From assembly GCA_905221605.1 (NCBI GenBank), contig CAJNDS010002149.1, positions 353,972 to 417,971 on the forward strand: a DNA stretch of 64,000 nt, in the 5' to 3' direction. Each line of letters begins with the position of its first letter. Position 1 is the stretch's first letter. Made by a program: the position numbers and the translations under genes. The notes under the pieces were generated by a model. That model was given only the letters and a program-made list of their open reading frames with translations. It did not search any database and had not been told where the DNA came from. Shown here one piece after another: positions 9,063-18,772 of this stretch. This stretch comes from Symbiodinium natans (taxonomy: Eukaryota; Sar; Dinophyceae; Suessiales; Symbiodiniaceae).

Positions 9063-10307
9063 ATGGGGGACAATTTGCTGGTGGAGCTTCCAGCGAACTT
9101 TTCCTTGGACCATAAGAAAGGCAACCGTCAGCACATCCCGAAGCAGGGTGCCACACTGCCACAATGGCTTGTGCTGTATGTTGTCAAAAAAGGGGTGGAG
9201 CATCATGCGGAGGCTTGTGTCGCCATTAGGGCAACACAGGTTTGTTTGAAGGAGGGGGCCCTGAGCCCGGCTGAGGCGCTTCAGTGTCAACAGTGGTTTA
9301 ATGACACACGACACAGAAAACGGCCGGGCTCAGAAGGGTCCAGGGGAACAGAAGAAGAGTTCTTTTGTTGGAGTTTTGACCGTCTCTTTGCTTTTGATGC
9401 TCCCATTTGCTTGCGTCGGGAGCAGTTTGCTGGCAAGCAACTCCAGCGTGGCAGCAGGCCCCCAGCAGAACTGTGCAGTGTGCTGAGTCGGGCGTCAGGA
9501 AGCCATTTGCTCGGAGATGCTGAGGAGAACACGTTGGCAGAACTTGTGCAGAAGAAGGTTTGGATGCTGCAGGTACCTGCGGGTTTGGATATCCTGTCCC
9601 AGGCACAGGCCCAGGACCATGTCTCAGAAGATCTGAGGCTTTGGACACCCCACTCGATTGTGGCGGCTTTGCATGTGAAAGTAGCAGAGCCTGTGCCCTT
9701 GCCTGTGCCAGAGCAAGCGGCACAGGGAAACCCCGACGAAGCCCGTGGCGATAGTGACGGCGAGGATCCGGAAGCTGTTCAAGGGGCTGGGGAAGAATCG
9801 CCGCCCCCTGGGGGACAATCAGCAGCTGTTGCTGCCAGAATTGAGAAAGTAAAGCATCCCTTGACCCCCTTGCAAGAAATCCAGATTGTTCGCTTGAATT
9901 TCATGCTACAGAATCCAAGCGAGTTGCCTCGGGTTGTCAGTTGCGTGGCCAATTTTCTTGGGCCCTTCACAGGAACAATCCGGGGAGATGTCTTGCAGGA
10001 GGCCTTGGCTTCTGTGCCGGGCAGATACAAGGTGAGGCAACAGATGCTTCGATTGGATTGGCTGCACATGCTGCACAGGCGGTGCGTAATGCAAGAGCAA
10101 GTGCGTGACGGGGACAAGTCTGTGAGCAGGTTCCTGTCCATGGATGCCAGTCCACAGGGTGGATATGAGTACTTGGCCCTGACTGAGGAAGTTCTGGTTA
10201 GGCGTTTGCCGGTCATTCCTTCTTCCAATCCGTGGTCCGGCTTCGAGCACGAGTTTCGAACCATGCCTATCATGACACTTGCTCGAGGTGAGACCCGAAC
10301 CTTGTGA
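9063..10307 (+). CDS. Large protein of unknown family, N-terminal part
   Basis: A 414-residue frame from ATG 9063. It has no family I can name with confidence. The middle (about residues 220-260) is acidic and Pro-rich, probably a linker. Near residue 365 is FLSMDASPQGGYEYL, a hydrophobic strand followed by D-A-S-P-Q-G-G, reminiscent of the first catalytic strand of RNase H-fold nucleases and transposases; this is a weak inference. The stop (TGA 10305-10307) overlaps the next frame, which is open from 10292 and continues for over 1,070 codons. The two frames probably encode one protein of about 1,490 residues, joined by a -1 shift or broken by a one-base indel. Confidence 0.6.
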   Translation: MGDNLLVELPANFSLDHKKGNRQHIPKQGATLPQWLVLYVVKKGVEHHAEACVAIRATQVCLKEGALSPAEALQCQQWFNDTRHRKRPGSEGSRGTEEEFFCWSFDRLFAFDAPICLRREQFAGKQLQRGSRPPAELCSVLSRASGSHLLGDAEENTLAELVQKKVWMLQVPAGLDILSQAQAQDHVSEDLRLWTPHSIVAALHVKVAEPVPLPVPEQAAQGNPDEARGDSDGEDPEAVQGAGEESPPPGGQSAAVAARIEKVKHPLTPLQEIQIVRLNFMLQNPSELPRVVSCVANFLGPFTGTIRGDVLQEALASVPGRYKVRQQMLRLDWLHMLHRRCVMQEQVRDGDKSVSRFLSMDASPQGGYEYLALTEEVLVRRLPVIPSSNPWSGFEHEFRTMPIMTLARGETRTL

Positions 10308-13300
10308 AGGCACAGCGGCTGAGGTCTGCCATCATACTGGAGTACGGGCAGGCGAACCTGGACATGTACCGAAAGCAGGTGAAAGGTTGGGTTTCCGATC
10401 AGGGAACGGAACGTGGCATCCCTCATTGGCCAATGGCAGCCGGCGAGCGAATGAACGAGCTGGCGGCTGCGTTGCAGGCAGAAGACCAGCCCTCTTTGGA
10501 GTTGCTGGCGACTGGAACGAGCCAAGAATTCTTGTTTAACAGTTTTACACATGCTGGTTTGCTCCACGTTCTTTTTAATGCTCTCGAGGAGACCTGCAAG
10601 TCCTGCCCCAGGTGGGACCAAGTGGAAAAAGAAGTCAGTGCTGTGAGCAAGTTGCTGACAAACCGTTCCTTTCGTGAGGTTGTTCTTTCCCGGATGATGC
10701 AAGAGGCGACAGCACAAGAGAAGAAAGTTGTGCAGGGCTATCATGGCGAGCTCTTGTCCTGGCGATGGGAGTCCCTGCATGAGACCTTGAAGCACTACCT
10801 GGAAGTCCGGCCTTTGCTGTCAAAATACTGGGATCGTGGGCTTCTGTCGTCTGAAGCTGCTTTGTGTGATCTTGTCTCGAGTGCACTGCAGGACCCATTT
10901 CATATCGCCTACATCCAGTGGGCGTTTATGTTTGCGGGCTTTGTGCAGGAACTTGCACATTGGAGCGAAGGATGCTTTTGTCACGATGCTGCCCTGAGGA
11001 AATGCAAAACCAAAGCCAGAAGGGCGTCCATCAAGTGCCCGTGGAAAGGCCGGCGTTCCAGCGTGCTCTGTGCCGGATGGAAGGACGAAGTGATCAGCAG
11101 GGTGCATCGTGTGACCAGCACCAGCTTCACAGAGACCATGCTCGAACTTCCTACCCAGGTGTCTGCTGCGATGGCTTTGCTGGACCAACAGGCCCGTGAC
11201 AAATGGGCATGCATTTTGAAGGAGAAGCTGGAGTACTTGGACCACGTGCCACATCGGCTGGCAGGGGCCTATGCCCACCATGCCAGGCCCGACTTGTATG
11301 GCTTGCAGCACAGCAAGCAGATTGTGCGGGAATGTTTTGAGGAGTATAATGCTTTGAAAGAGCAGGGTCGAACGAATGCACTTCTTCAAGGTTTGTTCGA
11401 GCGTCGTGGCGATGCGGGCCTGGCTGACCAATTGTGGGCTTTTGGGCAAAGTTCACCTGACGAGACTCTGGAGAACTTTCCGTGTGCTTGGGCAGAAATT
11501 CAAGAGCGAGCGTTTTGCTCCATGGTTGAGCGGAGCACTGAGAGACAGCATGTTTTGATCAAGATCGGGGGCCGGAGAACCCTGAGGTTTGGGGGGCCTG
11601 CGATGACATGTGTGCGTGCCCGGCGTGCCCAACTGCAGGCGATGATCGACGATGCACGGCAGTGTGCCTTTCTAGCAAGGGAATGGAAGCGACGAGGGTT
11701 GGAAGCAGATCTTCTTTCCCATCTGTTGACCAAGGAAGAGTGTGCCTGCAAGACGAAGAGTTACCTGGTGTCCCGGATTTATGGCTACAATGAGGCCGAC
11801 CATTTCTTGGACGATCTGCGTGAAGAGGAGCAGGCGGCCCAGGCATTGCAAGCAGCCACGACCCTGGCGTTAAAGGCTGGTGACGAACAGCACCAGGTGG
11901 CATCGTCCCTGGACAAACGGCAGTGGATGATTGTGGACTACATCAAAAGCCAGCTCGAGTCTGGCATGCTCTTCAGTGTGCCGGAGATGTTGTTTGATTC
12001 ACTTTTGCCAGATGCCGAGTCGGAGGCTTTGCAGGAGGGTGTGAATTTGGACCTTTGGAGTTTTGTGAATGCGTTCATGACAGAGGAGGCCGTCTTCCCC
12101 CCCAGCGAGTTGGTGTACTGCTATGTCTTGGATGCGAAGCCCGAGAAACGAGCACAGCAAAAAGGCTTGACTCACGTGGACAGGCGTGGCCACATGAAAG
12201 TCCTGAGGTTCTTGAATGTGGACCTGCAGAGCCCAGCAGAGCCCCGGGTCACATACTCCCACACGGCCCGGCACACACTGGACTTGCTGAAGCTGGCCAC
12301 TCCGGCTGGCTTGAAGCTGCTTGAGTCTCAGTGCACACTTTGGGCATCAACTGCCAAATCCTTGCAAGTGCAGGTCATGCCAATTGAGGGACCTCAGGCG
12401 TCGCCGGATGGTTACCCGTCCCACTCGCTTAGCTTGCCTGCGTTCGTGACCGATGACGACATGTTGGAGGATCTGCGAGGAGAAGCACAGCCTGACAGGC
12501 AGGCCCTGTCCGTGGCGGAAGCATCTCAGCAACAGCCACAGGCCGTGGCAACCCTGGCAGGAATTCCAACACAGCACGAAGAAGCCCTCCTCCAAACTTT
12601 GCTTGAGAGCCGAGCTCTGGGTGAAAACTTTCAGGCGCCTCTTGATCTTCCGTATTACAATACGGAAGCAGCTGCAGGTCTTCACCGTCGAGGTCTCATC
12701 AAGCTTCGTGAGGATGCTTTTGGCTCAACGGAAATTGCACTGAGTGATGCCACGAACGTTGTCAGCGTTTTGAGTCTGACCGACCCCATAAGTCTCTGTG
12801 CGGATGAGGTTTGCATGCGAAACCCACCTGGCAGAAACAAGCTTGCCTGGCTGAAATCCTTGGTTCAGGATGGATGGCAGCCAGCTGATGATGTCGAGGA
12901 TTGGCATAGAAAAGGTGGTGAGAGGAAGCTGCCTGAAAACATAATCCAGCGACCAGAGAGCCACTTGAAGGCACTCCGTGTCCATGAGAGCATCTTCGAA
13001 AAGCCTGGGGGACTGTTGCGAATTTGCCATTCAGGCTCTGCTGCTTTCTACGACTTTCTTTTGACAGCAGCTGATTTGTCCGACGTGCAGAGTTGGTCAT
13101 TGCAGCAGTGCCGTGAGTTTGCTGCAGATCGAAAGCGGAAAGCTGCCCGGGCAGCACAGGATGCACAGCAGCGTGGGCTTCGGGCTGTGGAGAAACCTTT
13201 GTCGCTGGCTCTGGACTTGCCAGCAGAGCCTTCTGTGCCGTGCCGAATCCCAGGGATGCACGACTTTGTAGTCCATTATGATAACTGGACTCACCAGAGT

Positions 13301-13522
13301 GGCCATCGGCGAGCTTTCGTTCAGTGCAGGGAAGCATCTCATGGCAACTGCAGGAGATACACTTTCCTGCGACAGCATTCTGACAAGGCCACTGCGGTGG
13401 CATGGCTGTTAGCGTGGGTGATGGAAGCTTCGAGATTTGAGACAGGAGCTGAGCATGTCAAGTTCAATCCCACGAGTCAGAGTGTCAAGAGATGCAAGGA
13501 TAGGCAGCACTTAGGGGCCTAG
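10292..13522 (+). CDS. Large protein of unknown family, C-terminal part
   Basis: Frame open from 10292 (preceding TGA at 10289-10291) to TAG 13520-13522, about 1,075 codons. The first start-like codon is GTG 10304, and no ATG lies at the join, which favours a continuation of the 9063-10307 frame. It is mostly helical, with a Cys/His cluster near residues 220-230 (WSEGCFCHD) and another near 505 (EECACK). The C-terminal 100 residues (HYDNWTHQSGHRRAFVQC...) look like a small basic domain. The long open frame with balanced composition shows real coding sequence. A transposase or other mobile-element protein is possible but unproven. Confidence 0.65.
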   Translation, partial: DPNLVKAQRLRSAIILEYGQANLDMYRKQVKGWVSDQGTERGIPHWPMAAGERMNELAAALQAEDQPSLELLATGTSQEFLFNSFTHAGLLHVLFNALEETCKSCPRWDQVEKEVSAVSKLLTNRSFREVVLSRMMQEATAQEKKVVQGYHGELLSWRWESLHETLKHYLEVRPLLSKYWDRGLLSSEAALCDLVSSALQDPFHIAYIQWAFMFAGFVQELAHWSEGCFCHDAALRKCKTKARRASIKCPWKGRRSSVLCAGWKDEVISRVHRVTSTSFTETMLELPTQVSAAMALLDQQARDKWACILKEKLEYLDHVPHRLAGAYAHHARPDLYGLQHSKQIVRECFEEYNALKEQGRTNALLQGLFERRGDAGLADQLWAFGQSSPDETLENFPCAWAEIQERAFCSMVERSTERQHVLIKIGGRRTLRFGGPAMTCVRARRAQLQAMIDDARQCAFLAREWKRRGLEADLLSHLLTKEECACKTKSYLVSRIYGYNEADHFLDDLREEEQAAQALQAATTLALKAGDEQHQVASSLDKRQWMIVDYIKSQLESGMLFSVPEMLFDSLLPDAESEALQEGVNLDLWSFVNAFMTEEAVFPPSELVYCYVLDAKPEKRAQQKGLTHVDRRGHMKVLRFLNVDLQSPAEPRVTYSHTARHTLDLLKLATPAGLKLLESQCTLWASTAKSLQVQVMPIEGPQASPDGYPSHSLSLPAFVTDDDMLEDLRGEAQPDRQALSVAEASQQQPQAVATLAGIPTQHEEALLQTLLESRALGENFQAPLDLPYYNTEAAAGLHRRGLIKLREDAFGSTEIALSDATNVVSVLSLTDPISLCADEVCMRNPPGRNKLAWLKSLVQDGWQPADDVEDWHRKGGERKLPENIIQRPESHLKALRVHESIFEKPGGLLRICHSGSAAFYDFLLTAADLSDVQSWSLQQCREFAADRKRKAARAAQDAQQRGLRAVEKPLSLALDLPAEPSVPCRIPGMHDFVVHYDNWTHQSGHRRAFVQCREASHGNCRRYTFLRQHSDKATAVAWLLAWVMEASRFETGAEHVKFNPTSQSVKRCKDRQHLGA

Positions 13523-14117
13523 GCGTCTTGTCGATCAAACAGCGAGTTTTGTGAAAAAAAATCCCCCCAAACACTGTGCTGTTGCTCACTGCGTCTCCCG
13601 TCATGTCCCTTTTGAGCTGTGTTTGTGCTGCAGGATTTTGGGCTTATGGGTGCTGGGAGGAGCAGGGAGCGGACACCCAGGCCATGCGAGGGTTGGGTTT
13701 GGGTTTTGGGTTTAGGGTTTAGCATTTAGGGTTGAGGGTTTGAGGTTTAGGGTTTAGGGTTTAGGGTTTAGGGGTTAGGGGTTAGGGGTTAGGGGTTACG
13801 GGTTAGGGTTTAGTTTAGGGTTTAGGGTTTCGGGTTTAGGGTTTAGGGTTCAGGGTTTAGGAAGGGTTTTGGGTCAAGGGTTAAGGGTTCAGGGCTTCGT
13901 CTCGCCTCAGTGGCCGGGGCCTTCGGGCCTGCAGGTGCTGAGGGAAGCTCGTGCAGTCGGTGCCCTGTTTGTCAGTGGCCGGGGCCTTCGGGCCTGCAGG
14001 TGCTGACAGACAGGGCATGCAGGCGGCGAGCAAGCGAAGGGGTTTATCGAGGGGCTGTGGGTTAAGGGCTAAAAGCGAGAGTGTTTTTTCTTCTTTGCCT
14101 TCCCTGTCAGGAGAAAC
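13523..14117. repeat. Telomere-like tract and short direct repeats between genes
   Basis: From about 13685 to 13900 there is an imperfect array of TTTAGGG units (variants TTCAGGG, GGTTAGGG, TTTCGGG), plus-strand G-rich. It is followed by two 35-bp direct repeats at 13907-13941 and 13972-14006 (65-bp period). Each contains GGCC-TTCG-GGCC, able to form a hairpin with a C(UUCG)G tetraloop. Confidence 0.85.
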
Positions 14118-15509
14118 ATGCCTGGGCCGAACACGGCAAAAGCAAAAGCGGCTGGGCCGACTGGTGCGGTTGGCGGGGCCGAGAAGCAGCGAGCTTGCTC
14201 GGCGGACAGAAAGAGCCCGAGCAACCGGTCCTCCGAAGAGGAGGACAAGAAGGACAGAAAAAGCCGAAGCCACCGGTCATCCGATGAGGACGACAAGAAG
14301 GACAGAAAGAGCCCAAGCCACCGGTCATCGGATGAGGAGAAGAAGGACAAGGAGTCCTCAGAAGAAGGCTCTGGCTCGGGTGATGGCTCGGGCTCCAAGA
14401 CCTCGAAGGATTCCCCGGCTAGGGGCCGTCGTCGGCAAGAGTCGACTGAGACGGAACGGAAGAGCCGCCGAGACCGTAGCCGGAAGCAGTCGCGATCCGG
14501 GAGCAGCGAAAGAGAACGAGGACGTCGGGGCTCTCGCCGTGGGCGAGAGCGGTCAGAGACGACGGCCGAGAAAGATGAGGGCCGTGAGGGGCAGCCATCA
14601 GAAATGGTGGCAAAAGGCCGGAAATCTGAGGAGAGCCAGCGAGGCCGTGACACGGAAAGGGGAGAGGCGGGAGCGGGGAGCTCAAGGCCCAGGTCCTGGT
14701 CATTGGTGACCAATGCTGCCGACAAGGGCGAGACGGCCCAAGACAAAGGGGGCAGCACGCCCCAGGCCGGGCAGAAGAGGGACCACAGTGAGGAGATCTT
14801 TGGGCCCTTCGGCACTGACGTGCCGCAGTTCACGATTCGGGCCCTCCCAGCAGACAAGGCCGCTGGCTTTTACAAAGGCCAGTGGCAGGAAGAGAAGGTG
14901 CGGTGCCCTGTGTGCTGGCAGGTGAAGCCACGGACAACGATGTGGCTTCACCTGCAGCAGAACTCGATGTGCCTTTGGTGGCAAAAAAAGTACCAGGGCA
15001 TCGAGTACAAGGCTGAGTTCCAGTGCATGCACTGCGACAAGATGTTTTACCAAGCCACAGCCAGGGACCAGCACGAGCACCGCTGCTGGCTCAACCAGCC
15101 CCCGGCGGAGCCGAAGGATCCTCCTCGAGCAAGGGTGGCTTCGGAGCAAGCTGCAGAAGAACAAAGGGCCACTTCTCCAGCTCGGGCAGAGGTCCAAGAA
15201 GAGCGACGGGCCAGAAGCCAGCCTGCAGAGGTGCACCTGCGAACAGACTCAAAAGTTCGCAGGAGCAGAGAGAAGAAGGAAAAAAAGGAGAAGAAGCAGG
15301 CCAAAAAGTCGAGGATGCCAAGCCGGCCCCGAAGTGCCCGAAGCCACCGCTCTCGACAGCAGTCGGTCAAGAGTGAAGAGAAGAGCCCAGAGCCACCAGG
15401 GCCATCCAGCGGCCCCGGGAGGAAGCGGGAGGAGCGATCCCGGAGCAGGGAACGCTCAAGGCTGCGAGCATTCGAAAAGCTCCTGGATATGGGCAACAGA
15501 ATCTTGTAG
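14118..15509 (+). CDS. SR/RE-rich protein with paired zinc-finger-like motifs
   Basis: A 463-residue protein from ATG 14118. Residues 25-190 are low-complexity Ser/Arg/Glu/Lys with RS, KDRKS and HRSSDE repeats typical of splicing-factor RS domains. Between about 263 and 330 lies a compact domain with C-P-V-C (about 265) followed by H and C, then C-M-H-C (about 303) followed by H-x2-H-x-C, which looks like a pair of C2H2/C2HC zinc fingers. The C-terminal third is again RS/KE-rich. Nuclear RNA or chromatin binding is the natural inference. It is intronless and on the same strand as its neighbours. I cannot name the family. Confidence 0.6.
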   Translation: MPGPNTAKAKAAGPTGAVGGAEKQRACSADRKSPSNRSSEEEDKKDRKSRSHRSSDEDDKKDRKSPSHRSSDEEKKDKESSEEGSGSGDGSGSKTSKDSPARGRRRQESTETERKSRRDRSRKQSRSGSSERERGRRGSRRGRERSETTAEKDEGREGQPSEMVAKGRKSEESQRGRDTERGEAGAGSSRPRSWSLVTNAADKGETAQDKGGSTPQAGQKRDHSEEIFGPFGTDVPQFTIRALPADKAAGFYKGQWQEEKVRCPVCWQVKPRTTMWLHLQQNSMCLWWQKKYQGIEYKAEFQCMHCDKMFYQATARDQHEHRCWLNQPPAEPKDPPRARVASEQAAEEQRATSPARAEVQEERRARSQPAEVHLRTDSKVRRSREKKEKKEKKQAKKSRMPSRPRSARSHRSRQQSVKSEEKSPEPPGPSSGPGRKREERSRSRERSRLRAFEKLLDMGNRIL

Positions 15510-15822
15510 TTGTGGTTTCACCGCCAGAGGTGCGAAAGCACCAGATGACACTGGCTGGTAGGCTTGTGCGAAGAGCAAGAGTAGGAGCAAGGTGCTAGGA
15601 CCCCCTAAGGCCCTATAGCCCTAGCAGTTATGGCCCAGATAGGAGGGTTTTGGGTTGATTAGGGTGGCACAAGCCGCGCCGGAGTGCGGAACTGGGAGCT
15701 GGAGCTCTTCCAAGTGAAAAAGAAGGGTGCGTCTTGCTTGTTTGGGGTGGGGTTCTAGCACGGGTCGTCCCAAACCAATTTTTGTGTGTGATTTTAGGTG
15801 GGGTTGGGGGGGGGGGTGTCCC
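15510..15822. other. Intergenic region
   Basis: No supported gene. It contains a poly-G run near 15806-15817, immediately before the minisatellite. Confidence 0.5.
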
Positions 15823-16235
15823 GACAGTGTCCCGGCACTGTCCCGGCAGTGTCCCGGCAGTGTCCCGGCAGTGTCCCGGCAGTGTCCCGGCCTGTCCCGG
15901 CCTGTCCTGGTGTGGGTCCCGGCGTCCCGCCGCGTCCCGCCCACGTCCCGCCCACGTCCCGCCCACGTCCCGCCCTCGTCCCGCCCGCGTCCCGCCCGCG
16001 TCCCGCCCACGTCCCGCCCACGTCCCGCCAGCGTCCCGCCAGCGTCCCGCCCACGTCCCGCCAGCGTCCCGCCAGCGTCCCGCCAGTGTCCCGGCAGCGT
16101 CCCGCCAGCGTCCCGCCAGCGTCTCGTTAGCGTTTTGCCAGCGTCCCGCCCGCATCCCGCCCACGTCCCGCCCACGTCCCGCCAGCGTCCCGCCCATCCA
16201 GCCGGCATCCCGCCACCAGCGTCCTGCCCGTCCCA
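15823..16235. repeat. 11-bp GC-rich minisatellite
   Basis: About 37 degenerate copies of an 11-bp unit, starting as GTGTCCCGGCA and changing to CGTCCCGCCCA and CGTCCCGCCAG. Since 11 is not a multiple of 3, every frame shows a repeated 11-residue low-complexity peptide, and long open frames exist on both strands; these are artefacts of the repeat, not genes. Confidence 0.9.
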
Positions 16236-16544
16236 CCCACGTCCCCTCACCCACGTCACGCTTTGGTCCCACCCTTGTTCCTCCCTTGCACCGCCCGTGT
16301 CCGGCTGTGAAGGGTTTGGGTTTATTGTTTAGCGTTTAGCAATGGTTTAGGTTTAGTCTTTAGGGTTGAGGGTTGAGGCGGTTGAGGGTTTACGGTTTCT
16401 GGGGCCACATCCAGACTCCGTGCCCGTTTTTCCCGTGCCCATTGCTTGCTGGCTGTCTTTCTTCAGGGTTTGGTGTGCTTGTTGGACATGCGGCGTTGTT
16501 TTCCGTTAGTTTTCGGCTCTTCCCAAGACAGTGTACTGTCCACA

Positions 16545-16778
16545 ATGGCTCGTTCGCGTACACCCACTCACAGGGCGAGAAATCGCAGCGAGAAGGAGAC
16601 AGGCGAGACAAAGCAGCAGATCGTCGAGGACTCTGGAAAAGGGGCCCGTGAGCAGCACCCGCCCCGCTCACGGAGCCCCAGAAACAGGGAAGAGTGGCGA
16701 TGGTGCTGGCGTTGGTCAGAGAATGTGTGGTGGTGGGAGTGGTTTCCCGTCACCAAATCATGGCTTCGAGAGCACTGA
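16545..16778 (+). CDS. Small RS- and Trp-rich protein, hypothetical
   Basis: A 77-codon frame from ATG 16545. The first half is Arg/Ser-rich (MARSRTPTHRARNRSEK; RSRSPRNR) and the last third is unusually rich in Trp (EEWRWCWRWSENVWWWEW). The RS composition resembles the SR-rich protein upstream. Other overlapping frames are open too, so support is modest. It may be a true small protein or a fragment of a longer gene. Confidence 0.3.
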   Translation: MARSRTPTHRARNRSEKETGETKQQIVEDSGKGAREQHPPRSRSPRNREEWRWCWRWSENVWWWEWFPVTKSWLREH

Positions 16779-16984
16779 GCCAGCACGAGTGCAGAGCACA
16801 TGTTTGCGAGCTGCAGCAGGCAGGCAGCAGGTGTTTTGCAAAGGGGGCCTGCAAGTTAATTAATGTAGGTTTTGCTCGCATGCTTCTGCAGCATGGGGGG
16901 CCGAGAGAAATTATAGTAGCTCCGGAATAGACCTTTGTTCTGGCACAATGGAAACCATTGGAAGCCCGACGGTCAACAGTCAAG

Positions 16985-18772
16985 ATGGCAGCAAGACAAC
17001 GTAAAAAAATGTGCTCGAGCAGACTATCATGTTTTCATGCAAACATGTTCCTCGAGTCAGTTTGTGCAGCCTCACAAGCTTGCCTCGATCCAGACACACC
17101 ACCCCCAAAACCTATCCTTGAGTTTGCATTCGATGCTGTCTCTCATGTGCACCTGTGCTCCAGCTGGAGTTTGTCGCCAGAGACGATTGTATTATCAGCG
17201 TTCTTTGTTCTGGGCTGTATCTTGTATCTTGCAGACACATATTGGCTAGAACATTCATTCTCGCATATAGATGAATCTTTAGGCATTCTTACGGCGTCTG
17301 CAGCTATGTTTGCACTGCAAGAAAATGGAAGTCGGTCCATGGGCAAGGAGCCCATGGACCTGAAGCTTGCAGCTTACAGGGCAGGGCGTGTGCTGCGAGT
17401 TCTCGGTCGGCCGGTGCGAGCAACCGAGCCATGTTTGGGCCTCGGCGGCCTTCGACGATTGTGTCAGCTCTGCGAGAGCCCATACCGACCCACACAGGCC
17501 TTTGATGTGGACGATGCTTTGTCTGCCTACCACAAAGGATTGCAGCAACAGCAGCAAGACATGGAGGAAGGCTTGCACATTGGGGAGTTTGCTGGAGATG
17601 TGAACACATTTCCATTGGCGAGCTTGGAACCATCAGAGATCTTTTGTGCAGGGCCACCCTGCCAGCCATGGGCAGGCACAGGCAAAGGCGATGGTGTCTT
17701 GAACGAAAGAAGCGATGTGTTCGAGACTTGTGTGTCGTGGGTAATCGAATTGGGTTGGAAAGGCCAGCTGGTGGCCTTCACGATAGAAAACTCGGCCAGG
17801 TTGATGATGGACCCCTACAGCCAGGAGGTGCTGAGAACATTGAGGCTGTGTTTGCCAATGTTCGTGGTCGAAGCCACGGTGCATGACTTGAGCGAGTTTT
17901 GTCCACAGCAGCGTCAGCGAATGTGGATCAGAGGGTTGAGAATGGATTGCAATGGATGGCGGACTTCTTTACCGCCACCATTGACAGCTGCTGAGCTTGG
18001 GGGTCGGCTCTCTTTCGAGGGAATGCTGGACAAAAAGATCGACCCCATCAACCCGACATCCTTGTCTGCCACGATGCGTTGCAATTTGGCTGTGTATATG
18101 AGGACCATTGTGCAGGATGTGCAGCAGGGGAAGGCCGGAGAAATTGCAGTTCTTCAGCTGGACAGAAACCCCTTGAGGGAATTCAGCTGCACCGTACTGT
18201 ACGACTGCATTCCGGCCTTGAGAACAAGCGGGCCCAGGCTTTTCTTGTTGCATTGCGAGGATGTGCAGCACGAAAAACTTTGGCACCAGCACCAGCTGCA
18301 CAGGTTCCTTTCCTTGGAGGGAAGATACCGATTTCAGGGGCATGATCCTCATGGGTGTATGCTCTTCCGTACGAAAACAGATGCAGCCAGGGCAGTGGGC
18401 AATGCCTACCATCCCCTGCAACTTGCTGCCATGCTTTGCCCTTTGTTAGAGGCAGCCTATGTCAGGGGGTGCTTAAAGGAGAAGCCAGAGACCTTGACTG
18501 AGTCCGAGCTCAGATCCCTGTGCCCGTCGGCAAGCGAACTGTTGGGTTTTGCTGGCAACAACGAGAATCAGGATGTGAAGCGTGAAAGTGTTTGTGTGAA
18601 AAAAGAGACAGCAAGCACAAAGAAAGAACCAGCAGAGCTGCCCAAAAGAAAGAGGCCCTGCCAAGCGACAGGAATAGTGTGGCAGGCAGGACAGCTCAAG
18701 CAACATGCTGCCAGCCAGGTGCTGGACTTGGCCTCTCCTCAAAGGCGAGTGCGACACAAGGGCCCGTCCTGA
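16985..18772 (+). CDS. DNA (cytosine-5) methyltransferase
   Basis: Transfers a methyl group from S-adenosylmethionine to C5 of cytosine in DNA. I start at ATG 16985 (595 residues); the frame also opens at a TTG at 16958. Class landmarks occur in order: motif I CLGLGG (about 149), acidic residue of motif II (AFDVD), motif IV GPPCQPW with the catalytic Cys (about 225), motif VI IENS with the catalytic Glu (about 267; ENS instead of the usual ENV), motif VIII QQRQR (about 308) and motif X GNAYHP (about 473). The 160 residues between VIII and X would hold the target-recognition region. Residues 1-140 are unrelated, with a hydrophobic stretch near 75-85. The C-terminal 80 residues are Lys-rich with repeated VKKE/TKKE, possibly a nuclear localisation region. 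It is intronless and sits in a block bounded by inverted LINE 3' motifs. All catalytic residues are present, so it may be active. Confidence 0.88.
   Translation: MAARQRKKMCSSRLSCFHANMFLESVCAASQACLDPDTPPPKPILEFAFDAVSHVHLCSSWSLSPETIVLSAFFVLGCILYLADTYWLEHSFSHIDESLGILTASAAMFALQENGSRSMGKEPMDLKLAAYRAGRVLRVLGRPVRATEPCLGLGGLRRLCQLCESPYRPTQAFDVDDALSAYHKGLQQQQQDMEEGLHIGEFAGDVNTFPLASLEPSEIFCAGPPCQPWAGTGKGDGVLNERSDVFETCVSWVIELGWKGQLVAFTIENSARLMMDPYSQEVLRTLRLCLPMFVVEATVHDLSEFCPQQRQRMWIRGLRMDCNGWRTSLPPPLTAAELGGRLSFEGMLDKKIDPINPTSLSATMRCNLAVYMRTIVQDVQQGKAGEIAVLQLDRNPLREFSCTVLYDCIPALRTSGPRLFLLHCEDVQHEKLWHQHQLHRFLSLEGRYRFQGHDPHGCMLFRTKTDAARAVGNAYHPLQLAAMLCPLLEAAYVRGCLKEKPETLTESELRSLCPSASELLGFAGNNENQDVKRESVCVKKETASTKKEPAELPKRKRPCQATGIVWQAGQLKQHAASQVLDLASPQRRVRHKGPS

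Noticed and set aside
15621-16339. Several 200-residue ORFs on both strands
   Set aside because: They are read through the 11-bp minisatellite in multiple frames; low complexity and frame-independent.
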